A stretch of 64,000 bases of DNA from Elephas maximus indicus (GCF_024166365.1 NC_064838.1:76710001-76774000); one strand, 5' to 3'. Positions 46,714 to 59,051 are shown, counted from the stretch's first letter. The notes: generated from the sequence alone by a model not told the origin. Made by a program: numbers and translations.

Positions 46714-47674
46714 GAACTTGGTACCGAGAGTGGGGTGTTGCTCTAACAGATTCCTAAATGTGGAAGAGGTTTTGAAACAGTGAATGGATAGAGGAACAGC
46801 AGCAACAGAGGGCCAGCAGCAGCAGAGAACTGGCAACAGCAGAGAACCTGCAGCCACAGAGAAGTGCCAGCCACAGAGAATCGGAGCCAGGAGACCAGTG
46901 CCAGACAGCATTTGAGCAAACTCAAGGAGTGAGAAAGTTGAATGCCTGTGTACAGGAGACTTCTTGGTGGAGTAGAGTGCCTCCAGGCACTTACTCGTGG
47001 AGCTACAGAACTTTGGAACACTTGCCCCATCAGAGCAGGTGGAGGCGTGAGGCCTGAGGAGCCAAGAGGCCAAGAATCCAGGAAACAGGAGCTACAGAGA
47101 CAGGAACACAAGAAGCCAAGTTGCCTCATTCTCAAAAGCTATGGCCATGACCTCAAGGGTTTCAAAGGGTGGAGTCATGGCCTCTGGTGTTTCCAAGGGT
47201 GGAGGTGCCACTCAGATGGACTAGGAGGGTGTTACACCTAAAGCCAAGGGAGCAGGGTTGCCATCCTAATGGGCCTGGAAGACATTGCTGAAGCCCAGAA
47301 CCGGTGGGCCTCCACTCAGAATCCGGAGTGTGGCCAGTGCCTAGGGTCTGGAGGGCAGGGATATTGTGTAAATTGCCTCAGAGAACAAAGGATTATTTTC
47401 AAGCCTTGAGGGCTAATGTAATGTGTTCTGCTGACTTGCTTGGTGCCTGTTATGCCTTCTTTCTCTCCAATTTCTTCCATTTGTAATAGAAATGTCTAGC
47501 TTGTGCTTATTCTGTACTTTGGAAGCAGATAACTTGTATTCTGGATTTCACAGATGAAGAGGAATTTTTGGATTTTGGACTTGGTCTTGTTTTAAGGTTT
47601 TTGTTATGATATGATGAGTGGAATATGTTTTATGTGTGTCAAGGGAATGAATTTTTGGGGGCCAAAGGGTGGAA

Positions 47675-48185
47675 AGTCATGGATTGAATTGTGTCCCCCC
47701 AAAATATCTGTCAACTTGGGTAGTCATGATTCCCTCATATGATTGTATGATTGTCTACAGTTTTATCTTCTGATATGATTTCCCTATGTGTTGTTAATCC
47801 TATCACTATGATGTAATAAGTCAGATAAGTGGCAGTTATACTGATGAGGTCTACAAGATTGCGTAGTGTCTTGAGCCAATCCCTTTTGAGATATAAAAGA
47901 GAAGTGAGACGAGAGACCTGGGGACCCCATACCACAAGAAAGAAGCCCTGGGAGCAGAATGTGTCCTTTAGACCCAGGGTTCCTATGCAGAGAAGCTACT
48001 AGTTCAGGGGAAGATTGATGTGAAAGATCTTCTTCCAGAGCATACAGAGAGAGAAAGTCTTCCCCTAGAGCTGTTGCCCTGAATTTGGACATCTAGCGTA
48101 CCAGACTGTGAGAAAATACATTTCTCTCTGTTAAAGCCATCCACTCATGGTATTTCTGTTAGAGCATCACTAGATGACTAAGACA
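47675..48185 (+). repeat. 3' LTR of the complete MaLR element
   Basis: Begins 'agtcatggattgaattg' (first T of the LTR mutated) and ends 'gactaagaca'. It is very similar in layout to the 5' LTR; their divergence would date this insertion. Confidence 0.88.
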
Positions 48186-48190
48186 CTGGT

Positions 48191-49942
48191 CCATTACACT
48201 GATGACATTATGCTGATTGGACCTAGTAAGGGAGAAGTGTCAATGACTCTAGACTTATTGCTAAAACATTTGCATGCTAAAGGCTAGAAAATTAATGTGA
48301 CAAAAATTCAGGTATCTTCCACCTCAGTGAAATATCTTGGGGTTCAGTGGTGAGGTGCATGTTGAGATATTCCTTCTAAAGTAAATAAGTTATTGTATCT
48401 GCCCCTCCACCCCCACACACACACAACTAAAAATGTGACATCATACCTTGTAGGCCTCTTTGAATTTTGGAGGCAACGTATTCCTCATTTGGGTGTGCTT
48501 CTCCAGTTTATTTATCAAGTGACTCGAAAAGCTCTTAGTTTTGAGAGCTGCCCAGACCAAAAGATGGCTCAGGAACAGGTTGCAGCTGTGGTACAAGTGG
48601 TTCTGACAGTTAGGCTGTATGATCCAGCTGATCCAATGGTGCTTGAAGTGTCAGTGGCAGATAGAGATGCTGTTTGGAGTCTTTGGCAGGTCCCTATTGG
48701 TGAATCATAGCACACATCCTTAAGATTTTTGAGCAAAGCCCTGACATTTTCTGCAGATAACTGCATTCCTTTTGAGAAACATCTTTTGATTTGCTGCTAG
48801 GCCTTAGTAGAGACTGAATACTCAAACATAGTCCAACAAGTCACCATGTGGCCAGAGCTTCCCATCATGAACTGGGCATTGTCTGACTCACAGAGCCATA
48901 AAGTTAGATGTGCACAGAAATACTCCATCATTAAATGGAAGTGGTATATACAACATCCGGCCTGAGCAGGACCTGAAGACACAAGAAAGATCCATGAGGA
49001 AGTTGCCCAAAAGCCGGTGGTGTCAACTGCTGTCACATTACCTTCCATCTCCCAGTCTGCACCTATGTCGTCATGGAGAGTCCTTATGATCTTTTGACTG
49101 AGGAAGTGAAAACTGGTGCCTGGTTTCCAGATGGTTCTGTGTAATATGCAGGCACCACTCAAAAGTGGATAGTGGTAGCACTACAGTCTCTTTCTGGGAC
49201 CTTCCTGAAGGACAGTAATGAAAGGGAAATCCTTCCAATGGGCAGGACTTTGAGCTGTGCACTGGTTGCTAACTTTGCTTGAAAGGAGAAATGGCCAGAT
49301 GTGCAATTGTTTACTGACTCGTGAGCTGTGGTGAATGATTTGGCTGAATGATCAGGGACTTAAAATGAACTTGATTGGAAAATTGGAGACAAGGAGGTAT
49401 AGGAAAGAGGTATGTGGATAGACCTCTCTGAATGGCCCAAAAAGTGAAAGTATTTGTGTCTCATGTGAATGCTCCTCAAAAGGATGACCTCAGCAGAGGA
49501 GAATTTTAACAATCGAGTAAATAGGATGATGCCTTCTGTGAAAACCAGGCATCCTCTTTCCCCAGCTACTACTGTTATTGCCCAATGGCCCATGAACAAA
49601 GTGGCCATGGTGGGAGGTTGGAGGTTATGCATGGGCTCAGCAACATGAGCTTCCACTCACCAAGGCCAACTTGGCTACAACAACTGCTGAGTGCCCAGTC
49701 TTACAGCAACAGAGACCAACACTGTGTCCCCAATAGGGCATCACTCCCTGAGGTGATCAGCTAGCAACCTGATGGTGGGTTTATTACATTAGACTGCTTC
49801 CATCTTGGAAAGGGGCAGCATTTTTGTTCTTAGTGAGATAGACAATTACTCTGGATACAGATTTGCCTTCCCTGCATGCAATGCTTCTGCCAAAACTGCC
49901 ATCCATGGACCTACAGAATGCCTTACCTACCATCTTGGTAGC
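48191..49942 (+). pseudogene. ERV-L-like RT catalytic region, RNase H and integrase N-terminus, decayed
   Basis: Starts with the RT catalytic box, coded Y-T-D-D at 48195-48206, directly after the MaLR TSD. An open piece at 48393-48710 is the connection region (FWRQRIPHLGVLL, DPADPMVLEVSVADRDAVW). An RNase H-like WFPDGS is at 49121-49138, keeping the first acidic residue, and is followed by a stop. In the integrase zinc-binding region the two His are visible at 49591 and 49606; of the Cys pair one is replaced (CPVLQQQ near 49690). The DNYSGYRFA part of the core is at about 49850. The reading frame is broken in several places. Confidence 0.8.
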
Positions 49943-50649
49943 TGTTATGGATTGAATTGTGTTCCCTAAAAATATGTGTCAACTTGGCTGGGCTGTGATT
50001 TCCAGAATTGTGTGATTGTCCACTATTTTTTTTTATCTGATGTGATTTTCCTGTGTGTTGTAAATCCTACATCTAATATGTTAATGAGCAGGCTTAGGGG
50101 CAGTTATGTTAATGAGTCAGGACACAATCTCCAAGATTAGGTTGTGTCTTGAGTCGATGTCTTTTGAGACGTAAAAGAGAGAAGCAAGCAGAGAAACAGA
50201 AGAACCTCATTACCACCGAGCAAGAAGAGGTAGGAGTGGGTGTCCTTTGGACCTGGAGTCTGGGCTCTGAAAATTTTCTAGACCGGGGAAAGATTGATGA
50301 CAAGGACCTTTCTCCAGAACCAACAGAGAGAGAAAGCCTTGCCCTGGAGCTGGTACCCTGAATTTGGACTTCTAGCCTCCTAGACTATGAAAAAAAAAAA
50401 ACCAAACCCATTGCCGTTGAGTCGATTCTGAATCATAGAGACCCTGTAGGACAGAGTAGAACTGCCCCATAGAGTTTCCAAGGAGCACCTGGAGGATTCA
50501 AACTGTCTACCCTTTTTTTTGTTAGCAGCCATAGCACTTAACCACTACGCCACCAGGGTTTCCCCTAGACTATGAGAGAATAAATTTTTGTTTGTTAAAG
50601 CCATCCACTTGTGGTATTTCTATTATAGCAGAACCAGATAACTAAGACA
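49943..50649 (+). mobile_element. Solo MaLR LTR inserted in the ERV-L integrase
   Basis: 'tgttatggattgaattg' to 'aactaagaca'. The flanking pentamers GTAGC (49938-49942) and GTATC (50650-50654) are a TSD with one later change. A SINE at 50391-50563 splits it. Confidence 0.9.
50391..50563 (-). mobile_element. AfroSINE-type SINE nested in the solo LTR
   Basis: Perfect 12 bp TSD 'cctagactatga' at 50379-50390 and 50564-50575. The body is close to the window's consensus ('aaccaaacccattgccgttg', 'cgccaccagggtttcc'). It is the third level of a nest: ERV-L, then LTR, then SINE. Confidence 0.96.
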
Positions 50650-51480
50650 GTATCCTACACAGCATGGCCTCAGATCAATGGACTCATTTCACAGTAAATG
50701 AAGAGCAGCAATGGGTCCATGCTCATGGAATTCACTAGTCTTAACTAGTTCCCCATCATCCTGAAGCAGCTGCCTTGATGGAACAATGGAATGGCCTTCT
50801 AAAGACACAATTAATGGCACCAGCTATGTGGTAAGGCCTTGGGGTAATGTCCTCTAGGAGGCAGATATGCTTTAAACCAGCATCCAATATATGGTGCAGT
50901 TTCTCACAGAGCCAGGACTTATGGATCCAGGAATCAGGTGGTAGAAATGGAAATGGCACAACTCACTATTACCCCTAGTGAGTCACTTGTAAAATTTTTG
51001 CTTCCTGTCCCCATGACCCTATGCTCTGTGGGTCTAGAGGTCTTAGATTCAAAAGTAGGAATGTTCCCAACTGGAGATACATCACTGATTGCATAGACCT
51101 GGAAGTTAAGAATGCCACCTGGCCACTTTGGGATCCTTCTGCCTCTGGATCAATAGGCAAAGAAGGGAGTTACCATATTGGATGGCGTGATCCATCGTGA
51201 TCACCAAGAGGAAATTGGATTGATACTACATAATGGAGGTAAAGAAGAGTGTGTCTGGAATGCAAGAGATACCTTAGGGAGTCCCTTAGTACTACCATAC
51301 CCGGTGATTAAAGTCAATTGAAAACTACAACTGAATTCTAACAGGATTATGAATGGCCTGGACCCTTCAAGAATGAAGATTTGGGTTACCCCTCCAGCAA
51401 AGAAGCACGGCCAGCTGAGGTGCATGCTGAGGGCAAAAGGAATACAGAATGGGAGGTAGTTTTAAATTTCAGTTATGACT
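50650..51480 (+). pseudogene. ERV-L-like integrase C-terminal part and dUTPase-like end, decayed
   Basis: Second integrase acidic residue in the SDQ context at 50670-50678; the third (E) in LMEQWNGLL at 50775-50801. Past the core, the region at about 51000-51300 is like the dUTPase that follows integrase in ERV-L; 'atccatcgtgatcaccaag' at 51190 falls in the conserved 'ID..YQGE'-type region, altered. The end at about 51420-51480 ('ggaatacagaatgggaggtag') is the last recognisable coding part. Confidence 0.72.
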
Positions 51481-52165
51481 ACATGACCAGTTGCAGAAAC
51501 AAGAACTGCAACTATTATAAGTATTTCTCCCTTGGAAGTGTGTATCTAACATTTTTGTTTTCTTCACTTATAAAATATAAGATGCAAATGAGGCTAGTTG
51601 CATTTTTGGTTGTATGAGTGTTATTCGTATCATGTTAGGCCCAAATATGACCTTATAATTGTCTTTAATAAGAGATTATGTATGGTTTAAGGAGATGTGT
51701 ACAGGTGCTTTTTATACAATTCTGACAGGGGCTGATTAATTAGGAGTAAGCATCTTTCACCATGGCCTTTATAATTATTGGAAAATTACCGATGAATAAA
51801 TTACTTACAGACTATAATTTCTTAAAGACAAGGAACTAACATCAAGATTGGGTGACTTTTTCATGTTTTTCTTTTCTCACAATTTGGTCTTTTGGTTCAG
51901 GGGTCCTGAGTCTGTCATGTGATGGTTGTTTTTTGTTATGAGGGCTATGCATGATATTGGGTAGATCTTTAACTCGCTTCCTGGGGTAAATTGTTATTTA
52001 GTTTTGGTATGCATGTCCATAGTCTATTGAACAGTTTAGAGCACTCTGTCCTACCCCTTTGATGTAGTTTCCTATTGTTTGAAGTCCTGCAGATTCTGAC
52101 AAACATATTGGCCTTTTGTAGTTATTGCCTGCTGTGGTTAGGTTAACCTTTTATCACTTCTGCAC
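51481..52165 (+). other. Probable ERV-L 3' non-coding sequence, then unassigned
   Basis: 'ttatgactacatgaccagttgcagaaacaag' at its start looks like sequence downstream of ERV-L pol. No 3' LTR is recognised. The rest is T-rich and unassigned. Confidence 0.45.
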
Positions 52166-52790
52166 ATGAAGAAAACTAAAATTCTCATAACTGGACAAAT
52201 AAACCAAAACATGATAAATGGAGAACAAATTGAAGTCGGCAATTTTATTCTACTTGGGTCAAGAATCAGTCTTCATGGAGGCAGCTGAAGAGAAAGAAAT
52301 GACTTATTACACTGAGTAAATCTGGAACAAAAGAGCTCTTTAAAGTTTATAAAGCAAAGGTGTCACTTTGATGAATTAGGTGCTTTTAATCCAAATCATG
52401 TCTTTTCAATTACTTCATAGCATGTGAAAGTTGGATAATGGATAATGTGATGTTCACAAAGACTGACAAAAGAACAGTCTTAGAAGAAATACAACCAGAA
52501 CGCTGTTTGGAACAGCGAATGCTGAGGCCAGCTTGCTTACTTAGACATGTCATCATGAAATACCAATTGTTAGAAAAGGACATCATGTTTGGTAAAGTAG
52601 AAAAAAAAAAAAAAAAAGTAGAGGGTCAGTGGAAATGAGGGAAACCTTTAATGAGTTTTATTGACACAATATTTGCAACAACGGACTCAAACACACCAAG
52701 GATCATGAATGCGGTGCTGGACCTGGCAATGTTTTGTTCTATTATGCATAAGGTCAACATGAGTTGGAGCCGGCTTAATAACAACAAATG
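52166..52790 (+). mobile_element. RTE LINE fragment, C-terminal region to 3' end, diverged
   Basis: 'aagaaaactaaaattctcataactgg' (compare 10993) to 'cggcttaataacaacaaatg'. A 17-base A run at about 52601 is an internal expansion. It is more diverged than the copies at 8443 or 55358. Confidence 0.83.
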
Positions 52791-52794
52791 AATA

Positions 52795-54095
52795 ATTAAG
52801 TTGAATATCTTTCATGTGATCTTTTGATGCCTGTTTCTTTTCTTTGGTAAAGTGTCTGTTTATATCCTTTTCTTAATTTTAATAGCATTTATTTTATTTT
52901 TATTGGATTTTTAGGGGTTATTTTTGTATCTTTAGATTCTGTCTCTATATATATATTTGTAAAATGTGTTATTTGCAAATATTTTCTACTATTCTGTGGT
53001 TGGTCTCTTATTTTCTTAGTGTCTTTCAAAAAACAGATATTCCCAGTGTGAGTAAAGTCTCATATGTCAATTGTGTTTTTAGCAGTGGAATTAAAAAAAA
53101 ACAAACAAAACAAAACCTTTTACTTCCTCAAGATAACAAAGATTTTCTTTTTTTGACATTCTATAATTTTAGGTTACACATCTATGTCTATTGTCCATAT
53201 CAAGTTATTTTTTTTTTTTTTTTATGGTCCAAGTTGTCTATTGAAGTTCATTATTTTTTTAATCTGGATATTCAATTTTTTCAGTACCATTTTTTAAAAT
53301 TACCACTCTTACTTCATCGAGTTGCATTTGTGCTCTTGTCAAACATCATTTTGCTATATATTCTTGGAATTATTTCTATATTATAGCCCAAGAATTTTAG
53401 AATTAGGTTGACAATGGATACAAAAGGCCTGTTGGGATTATTATTGTGATTGCATGAAATTTATATATTAACTAGGAGAGATGATATCTTAACAGTATTG
53501 AGTTTTCCAAATCATGAAAGTATTATATCTCTTCATTGATTTGGTCTTCTTTAATGTTTTGTGTGCACAGATCCTGCACATTTTCACCAGATTCATCTAA
53601 AAATTTTGAATATTTATGATATTTTATTGGAACTATATTTTAATATAAATTCTTATTCATTTTAGCTAATATATAAAAATAAAATTGAATTTTGTCTATT
53701 CAGGTTTCATGCTAGCTTTACTTCTAATGACTTTTTATGTAGATTTCATATGATTTTATTCATAAATGATCATGTCATATAGCTTTTATTAATTTATTTA
53801 TTTGCATTATTGCAGTGTTTAAAACCCCCAGACAATGCTGAATCGAAGTACTGAGATTTGACACATTTGCCTGATCCTAGGAAGATAACATTTAGTCTTC
53901 TACACTAAATACAATGTTAGCTGTGGTATGTTTCATAGATGCTATTTATAGATCAAGTTTTTTTTTTTATTCCTAGTTTTCAGTCTTTTTATGAAAAGTT
54001 GGTGTTGTATTTTGTGATATGGTTTTTCTGCATCTGTTGAGAAGATCATAAGCTTTTTCCTTTTTAGTTTATTAATATTTTGCTAAAACCAGCAG
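52795..54095 (-). mobile_element. Old L1 remnant, antisense
   Basis: 'ttcttttctttggtaaagtgtctg', 'gttatttgcaaatattttctac', 'caccagattcatctaaaaat', 'ttgacacatttgcctgatcc', 'tgttgagaagatcataagc'. This is the antisense L1 order from 3' UTR into ORF2. The 140-codon open frame at 52964-53386 runs through it by chance. Confidence 0.78.
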
Positions 54096-54104
54096 TGGAA
54101 GCTT

Positions 54105-54450
54105 CTAAAAACTGAAAAAGATTTTCTATAAAAATACCTATATCTGACATAGTACTGTAAGGTGAAATATTATTGCTTTTCCCTTAATATTGAGAGTAAG
54201 GCAAAGATGTCCACCCTCATAATTTTTAATCCACATTTTACTGGCAGTCACAGCCACTGCAATTAAGCAAGAAAAATGTAGCCATTATGCTAGGAAGGAA
54301 TACATTAAAACTATTTCTATTCACAGATGTCATGATAACTTGCATAAAATCTAAAGACATCTACAATAATACTAGAATTGATAAGTTTCAAATCAATTCC
54401 ATTTATGTATATCCTTGCACTACAACTGGTTATGGATTAAAAATATAAAT
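54105..54450 (+). mobile_element. L1 ORF2 fragment, sense
   Basis: 'aaggcaaagatgtccaccctc', 'attttactggcagtcacagcc', 'ctatttctattcacagatgtc' follow L1 ORF2, with the RT active-site region near 54320. It faces the antisense L1 on its left, so the two are separate insertions or an inversion. Confidence 0.72.
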
Positions 54451-55357
54451 TTTATAAAAATAACAAACAGAAATAAAAATGATTACTAATGAAGAAAATA
54501 AACGATAGACGTTTTATAAATGGATTTTTTTCATTGCACATTTGTGTAATTTACATGTGTATAAAATAAACGTGTATTCATTCTGGTTAATTTTTTTTTT
54601 TTTAAGATGAATGGGGAAAAGTTAATGATACATGTCTCCAAAGCTTTAAAAAAACAATCTACAACAACATATGACATAGGACAAAGTTTATCTAATTGCT
54701 CAAATTGTGCCTCCCAGGTGATGCTTCATGATATTCTCTTTGGTCCGCATCCCAGTGGATATGATGACATATATGTGACACAGTTTGGTGCCAGAAATTA
54801 GCTGTTCAGTCTGCTTCTCTCTGCTAACACTGGATTTTCTTAATGGGTTGGAGAAAAGTTGTTTATATGAAATATTAAAGTATATGTTTACATACTGTAG
54901 ACCCATGCCAATATTTTTAGGTTGACTTCTATTCTAATGGAATACTAACAAGGAGAATTCTTGGAGTTCATCAATCTTAGCAAAGGAATCTCCAGTCAAT
55001 GAATCACCCAAGTCCATCTGTATTTAGGAGAGTTTATTCAAAACATGTTTTATTTCACTTTAGAAATAAAATATTGAGTTATGATAATCTTTGCAGGAAA
55101 TGAACACACATGTCCATTGAATAGACAAACACATTAGTCCATTAAAATCTAGTCAGTTTGGCTTGGACAGGCCTCAAGGTGTTATGCCGTTACACATCCT
55201 TACTTTCAAATGATATTTCCGGGCTTTCTCATCAGGTACCCAGCAGTGAAAAAGGCATTTTGGTAAATAAGAAATAGTCAAATATGGGCCTCCTTCCAAA
55301 ATTCCTATAATGCCTGATAAAGAAGGTGGCAATAACAGACAAATTTATAAATTATTT

Positions 55358-58116
55358 GTTGTTGTTTTAGATGACGTCAAGTTGGCTCCCACTCATAGTG
55401 GCCTTGCGCACAACAGAATGAAACACTGCCTGGTCCTGCGCCATCCTCACAATGGTTGTTGTGCTGACTCTCTATTTTACCAAGCAAGATGTCCTTCTCC
55501 AGAGACTGATCCCTTTTGACAACAGGTCTAAAGTATGTGATACAGTCTCACCATCCTTGCTTCTAAGGAGCATTCTGATTGTACTTCTTCCAAGACAGAC
55601 TTGTTCATTCTTCTGGGAGTTCATAATATATTCGATATTCTTCACCAACACCACAATTCAAAGGCTTCAGTTCTTCTGTGGTCTTCTTTATTCATTGTCC
55701 AGCTTTCACATGCATATGAGGCAACTGAAAACACCATGGCTTGGGTCAGGAGCACCTTAGTCCTCAGGGTGACATGTTTGCTTTTCAAAACTTTTTTTTT
55801 TTAATTAATTTTTATTGAGCTTCAAGTGAACGTTTACAAATCAAGTCAGACTGTCACATATAAGTTTATATACACCTTACTCCGTTCTCCCACTTGCTCT
55901 CCCCCTAATGAGTCAGCCTTTCCAGTCTCTCCTTTCGTGACAATTTTGTCAGCTTCCAACTCTTTCTATCCTCCCATTCCTCCTCCAGACAGGAGATGCC
56001 AACACAGTCTCAAGTGTCCACCTGATATCATTAGCTCACTCTTCATCAGCATCTCTCTCCTACCCACTGTCCAGTTCCTTTCATGTCTGATGAGTTGTCT
56101 TCGGGGATGGTTCCTGTCCTGGGCCAACAGAAGGTTTGGGGACCATGACTGCCGGGATTCCTCTAGTCTCAATCAGACCATTAAGTATGGTCTTTTTGTG
56201 AGAATTGGGGTCTGCATCCCACTGATCTCCTGCTCCCTCAGGGGTTCTTTGTTGTGCTCCCCGCCAGGGCAGTCATCGGTTGTAGCAGGGCACCATCTAG
56301 TTCTTCTGGTCTCAGGATGATGTAAGTCTCTGGTTCATGTGGCCCTTTCTGTCTCTTGGGCTCTTAGTTATTGTGTGGCCTTGGTATTCTTCATTCTCCT
56401 TTGATACAGGTGGGCTGAGACCAATTGATGCATCTTAGATGGCCGCTTGTTAGCATTTAAGACCCCAGACGCCACATTTCAAAGTGGGATGCAGAATGTT
56501 TTCAAAACTTTAAGGAGGTCTTTTGCAACCGATTTGCCCAATGCAATGCGTCTTTTGATTTCTTGACTGCTGCTTCCATGGCTGTTGATTGTGGACCCAA
56601 GTAAAATTAAATCTTTGACACCCTCAATCTTTTCTCCGTTTATCATGATGCTGCTTATTGGTCCAGTTGTGAGGATTTTTGTTTTATTTATATTGAGATG
56701 TAATCCCTACTGAAGGCTGTAGTCTTTGATCTTCATCAGTAAGTGCTTCAAGTCCTCTTCACTTTCAACAAGCAAGGTTGTATCATCTGTATAACGCAGG
56801 TTGTTAATAAGTCTTCCTCCAATCCTGATGCCTCGTTCTTCATATAATCTAGCTTCGCTGATTATTTGCTCAGTATACAGACTAAATAGGTATGGTGAAA
56901 GGATACAGCCCTGACACACACCTTTACTGACTTTAAACCATGCAGTATCCCCTTGTTTTGCTGGAAAGACTTCCTCTTGATCCATGTACAGATTCCTCAT
57001 GAGCACAATTAAGTGTTCCAGAAATCTCATTCTCCTCAATGTTATCCATAATTAGTTATGATCCACATAGTCAAATGCCTTTGCATAGTAGATTAATCAC
57101 AGGTAAACATCTTTCTGTTATTCTTTGCTTTCAGCCAGGATTTATCTGACATCAGCAATGTTATCCCTGGTTCCAAGCCCTCTTCTAAATCTGGATTGAA
57201 TTTCTGGCAGTTCCCTGTCAATATATTGTTGCAGCCACTCGAATGATCAGCAAAATTTTGCTTGCTTGTGATATTAATGATATTATTCAATAATTTCTGA
57301 ATTTCCCTGCACCATTCCTGTGGATACACGTAAGTATGAATGTCTTCTAGTCGGTTGGCCAGGCAGCTGTCTTCCAAATTTCTTGGCATAGACTAGTGAT
57401 CACTTCCAGTGCTTCATTCCTTTGTTGAAACATTTCAACTGGTATTGCATCAATTCCCAGAACCTTGTTTTTCACCAGTGCCTTCCATGCAGCTTGGACT
57501 TCTTCCTTCAGTACTGTTGGTTCCTGATCATATGTTATCTCCTGAAATGGTTGAATGTCAACCAGTTGTTTTTGATATAGTGACTGTGTATTCCTTCCAT
57601 CTTCTTTTGATGCTTCCTGCATTGTCTAATATTTTCCCTGTAGAATCCTCCTCTATTGCAACTTGAGGCTTGATTTTTTTCTTCAGTTTTTTTCAGCTTG
57701 AGAAATGCTAAGTGTGTTCTTCTCTTTTGGTTTTCTAACTCCAGGTCTTTGCGCATGTCTCATAATACTTTACTTTGTCTTCTCAAGCTGCCCTTTGAAA
57801 TCTTCTGTTCAACTCTTCCACTTCATCATTTTTTCTTTTGCTTTAGCTACTCAACATTCAAGAGCAAGTTCCAGAGTCTCTTCTAACATCCATTTAGGTC
57901 TTTTCTTTCTCTCCTGTCTTTTTAATGTCCTCTTGCTTTCTTCATGCCCTTGAAGTCATTCCACAATTCATCTGGTCTTCTTTTATTAGTGTTCAACGTG
58001 CCAAATCTATTCTTGAGACAGTCTCTAAGTTCAGGTGGGATACACTCAAGGTTGTACTTTGCTTCTTGTGGGCTTGTTTTAATTTTTTTCAGTTTCAACT
58101 TGAACATGCATATGAG
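55358..58116 (-). mobile_element. RTE LINE, 5'-truncated, split by an L1
   Basis: Minus-strand copy from the 3' CAA tail (seen as 'ttgttgttgttttag' at 55358) to the linker region at 58116. RT peptides are visible on the minus strand: KGVCQGCILSPYLFSLYTE at about 56860-56916 and a YTDDTTLL catalytic box at about 56775-56800 in a 110-codon piece. It is absent from duplication copy A, so it entered after the duplication. Confidence 0.93.
55795..56498 (-). mobile_element. L1 3' UTR insertion inside the RTE
   Basis: Flanked by 'ttttcaaaacttt' at 55782-55794 and 56499-56511, a perfect 13 bp TSD made of RTE sequence. It is 5'-truncated to 704 bp. Closely related to the L1 inside the OR at 19533-20422. 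Confidence 0.95.
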
Positions 58117-58732
58117 TAATGCATTATAGAATATAGCATATAGTAATAGTAAGCTATAAACCTTAAGATCTGTATGTATAGAGACAAGAAAAAATACATA
58201 ATACCCATAACAGGAGAGGGAAAAATAAAGGATTACAAGAGACAGAAAAAATGGGAAAATACACATAATCCAAATGATCATGTGCTGCTTAACAGAGTTG
58301 AATAAATTCACCATGCTAAGGGAAGCAGAAATTAGTGGTAATGAAGCTAAGACAGAACACAGAGATCTCGGACAATTTTGGGAAAGCCAGCCTCACAACA
58401 TGAATTTACTAAATAAAAGCATTTGGGTCTTAAAACAACATTGACTGTCAGGATAAAGTGATCATGGAAAATTATTTTGACATGTTGCATAGAATTATTG
58501 CAAATAATTCTAAAAATAAAATTGACAAGTTTTGTTGAAAATATGCAGCCATAATCTAGCTGAGTAGTGCTGAAACCTTATATAAAATGGTAGTAAAGGA
58601 ATGGTTGTTGAATTAGTCTTTGAGAAATATTTTTCCTACGTGTTCAAACCTGATAAAACTAGACAGAGGTGCAAAGTGATGGGGATTCAGAAAGGAGAAT
58701 GGGGAAAATGTAATTACACATCTTAGGCTAGG

Positions 58733-59040
58733 AAAAAAAATTGCCATCGAATCTATCCCGACTCATAGCAACCCTATAGGACAAAGGAAACCCCAAGGGT
58801 TTCCAAGGAGCTCCTGGTGGATTTGAACTGCCGACCTTTTGGTTAGCTGCTATAGCTCTTAACCACTGCGCCACTCAGGGTTTCCAAAACCATTGCCGTG
58901 GAGTCAATTCTAACTCCTAGCAACTCTAAAGGACAGAGTAGAATTGCCTCACAGAGTTTCCAAGTAGTGTCTGGTAGATTTGAACTCCCGACCTTTTGAT
59001 TAACAGCCGTAGCTCTTAACCACTACACCACCAGGGTTCC
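58733..59040 (-). mobile_element. Tandem pair of AfroSINE-type SINEs inside one TSD
   Basis: Units at about 58733-58885 and 58886-59040, same orientation, no spacer. The outer flanks are 'cttaggctagg' (58722-58732) and 'cttagactagg' (59041-59051). No TSD is seen between the units. Confidence 0.92.
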
Positions 59041-59051
59041 CTTAGACTAGG

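Larger units (their letters stand above)
46198..48185 (+). mobile_element. Complete ERVL-MaLR element: LTR, internal region, LTR
   Basis: LTR 46198-46713, internal 46714-47674, LTR 47675-48185. The internal part begins 'gaacttggtaccgagagtgggg', as MaLR elements do, and ends with a purine-rich tract ('gggggccaaagggtgg') next to the 3' LTR. The 5 bp TSD CTGGT lies at 46193-46197 and 48186-48190. The internal region has no retroviral protein domains; MaLRs are non-autonomous and use ERV-L proteins. Confidence 0.9.
44804..51480 (+). mobile_element. ERV-L-like (class III) endogenous retrovirus remnant
   Basis: An old retroviral interior in order: gag end, protease, reverse transcriptase, RNase H, integrase and a dUTPase-like end. 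A dUTPase downstream of integrase is characteristic of ERV-L. It is interrupted by a complete MaLR element (46198-48185) and by a solo LTR (49943-50649). No env region and no matching pair of LTRs are seen. The coding parts are full of stops and frameshifts, so it is inactive. Confidence 0.82.

Noticed and set aside
44804-51480. Domesticated retroviral gene
   Set aside because: The protease, RT, RNase H, integrase and dUTPase regions are all broken by stops, frameshifts or insertions; no long open frame is kept.
52964-53386. 140-codon plus-strand frame
   Set aside because: It is the antisense reading of an old L1, rich in Phe, Leu and Ile from T-rich sequence.
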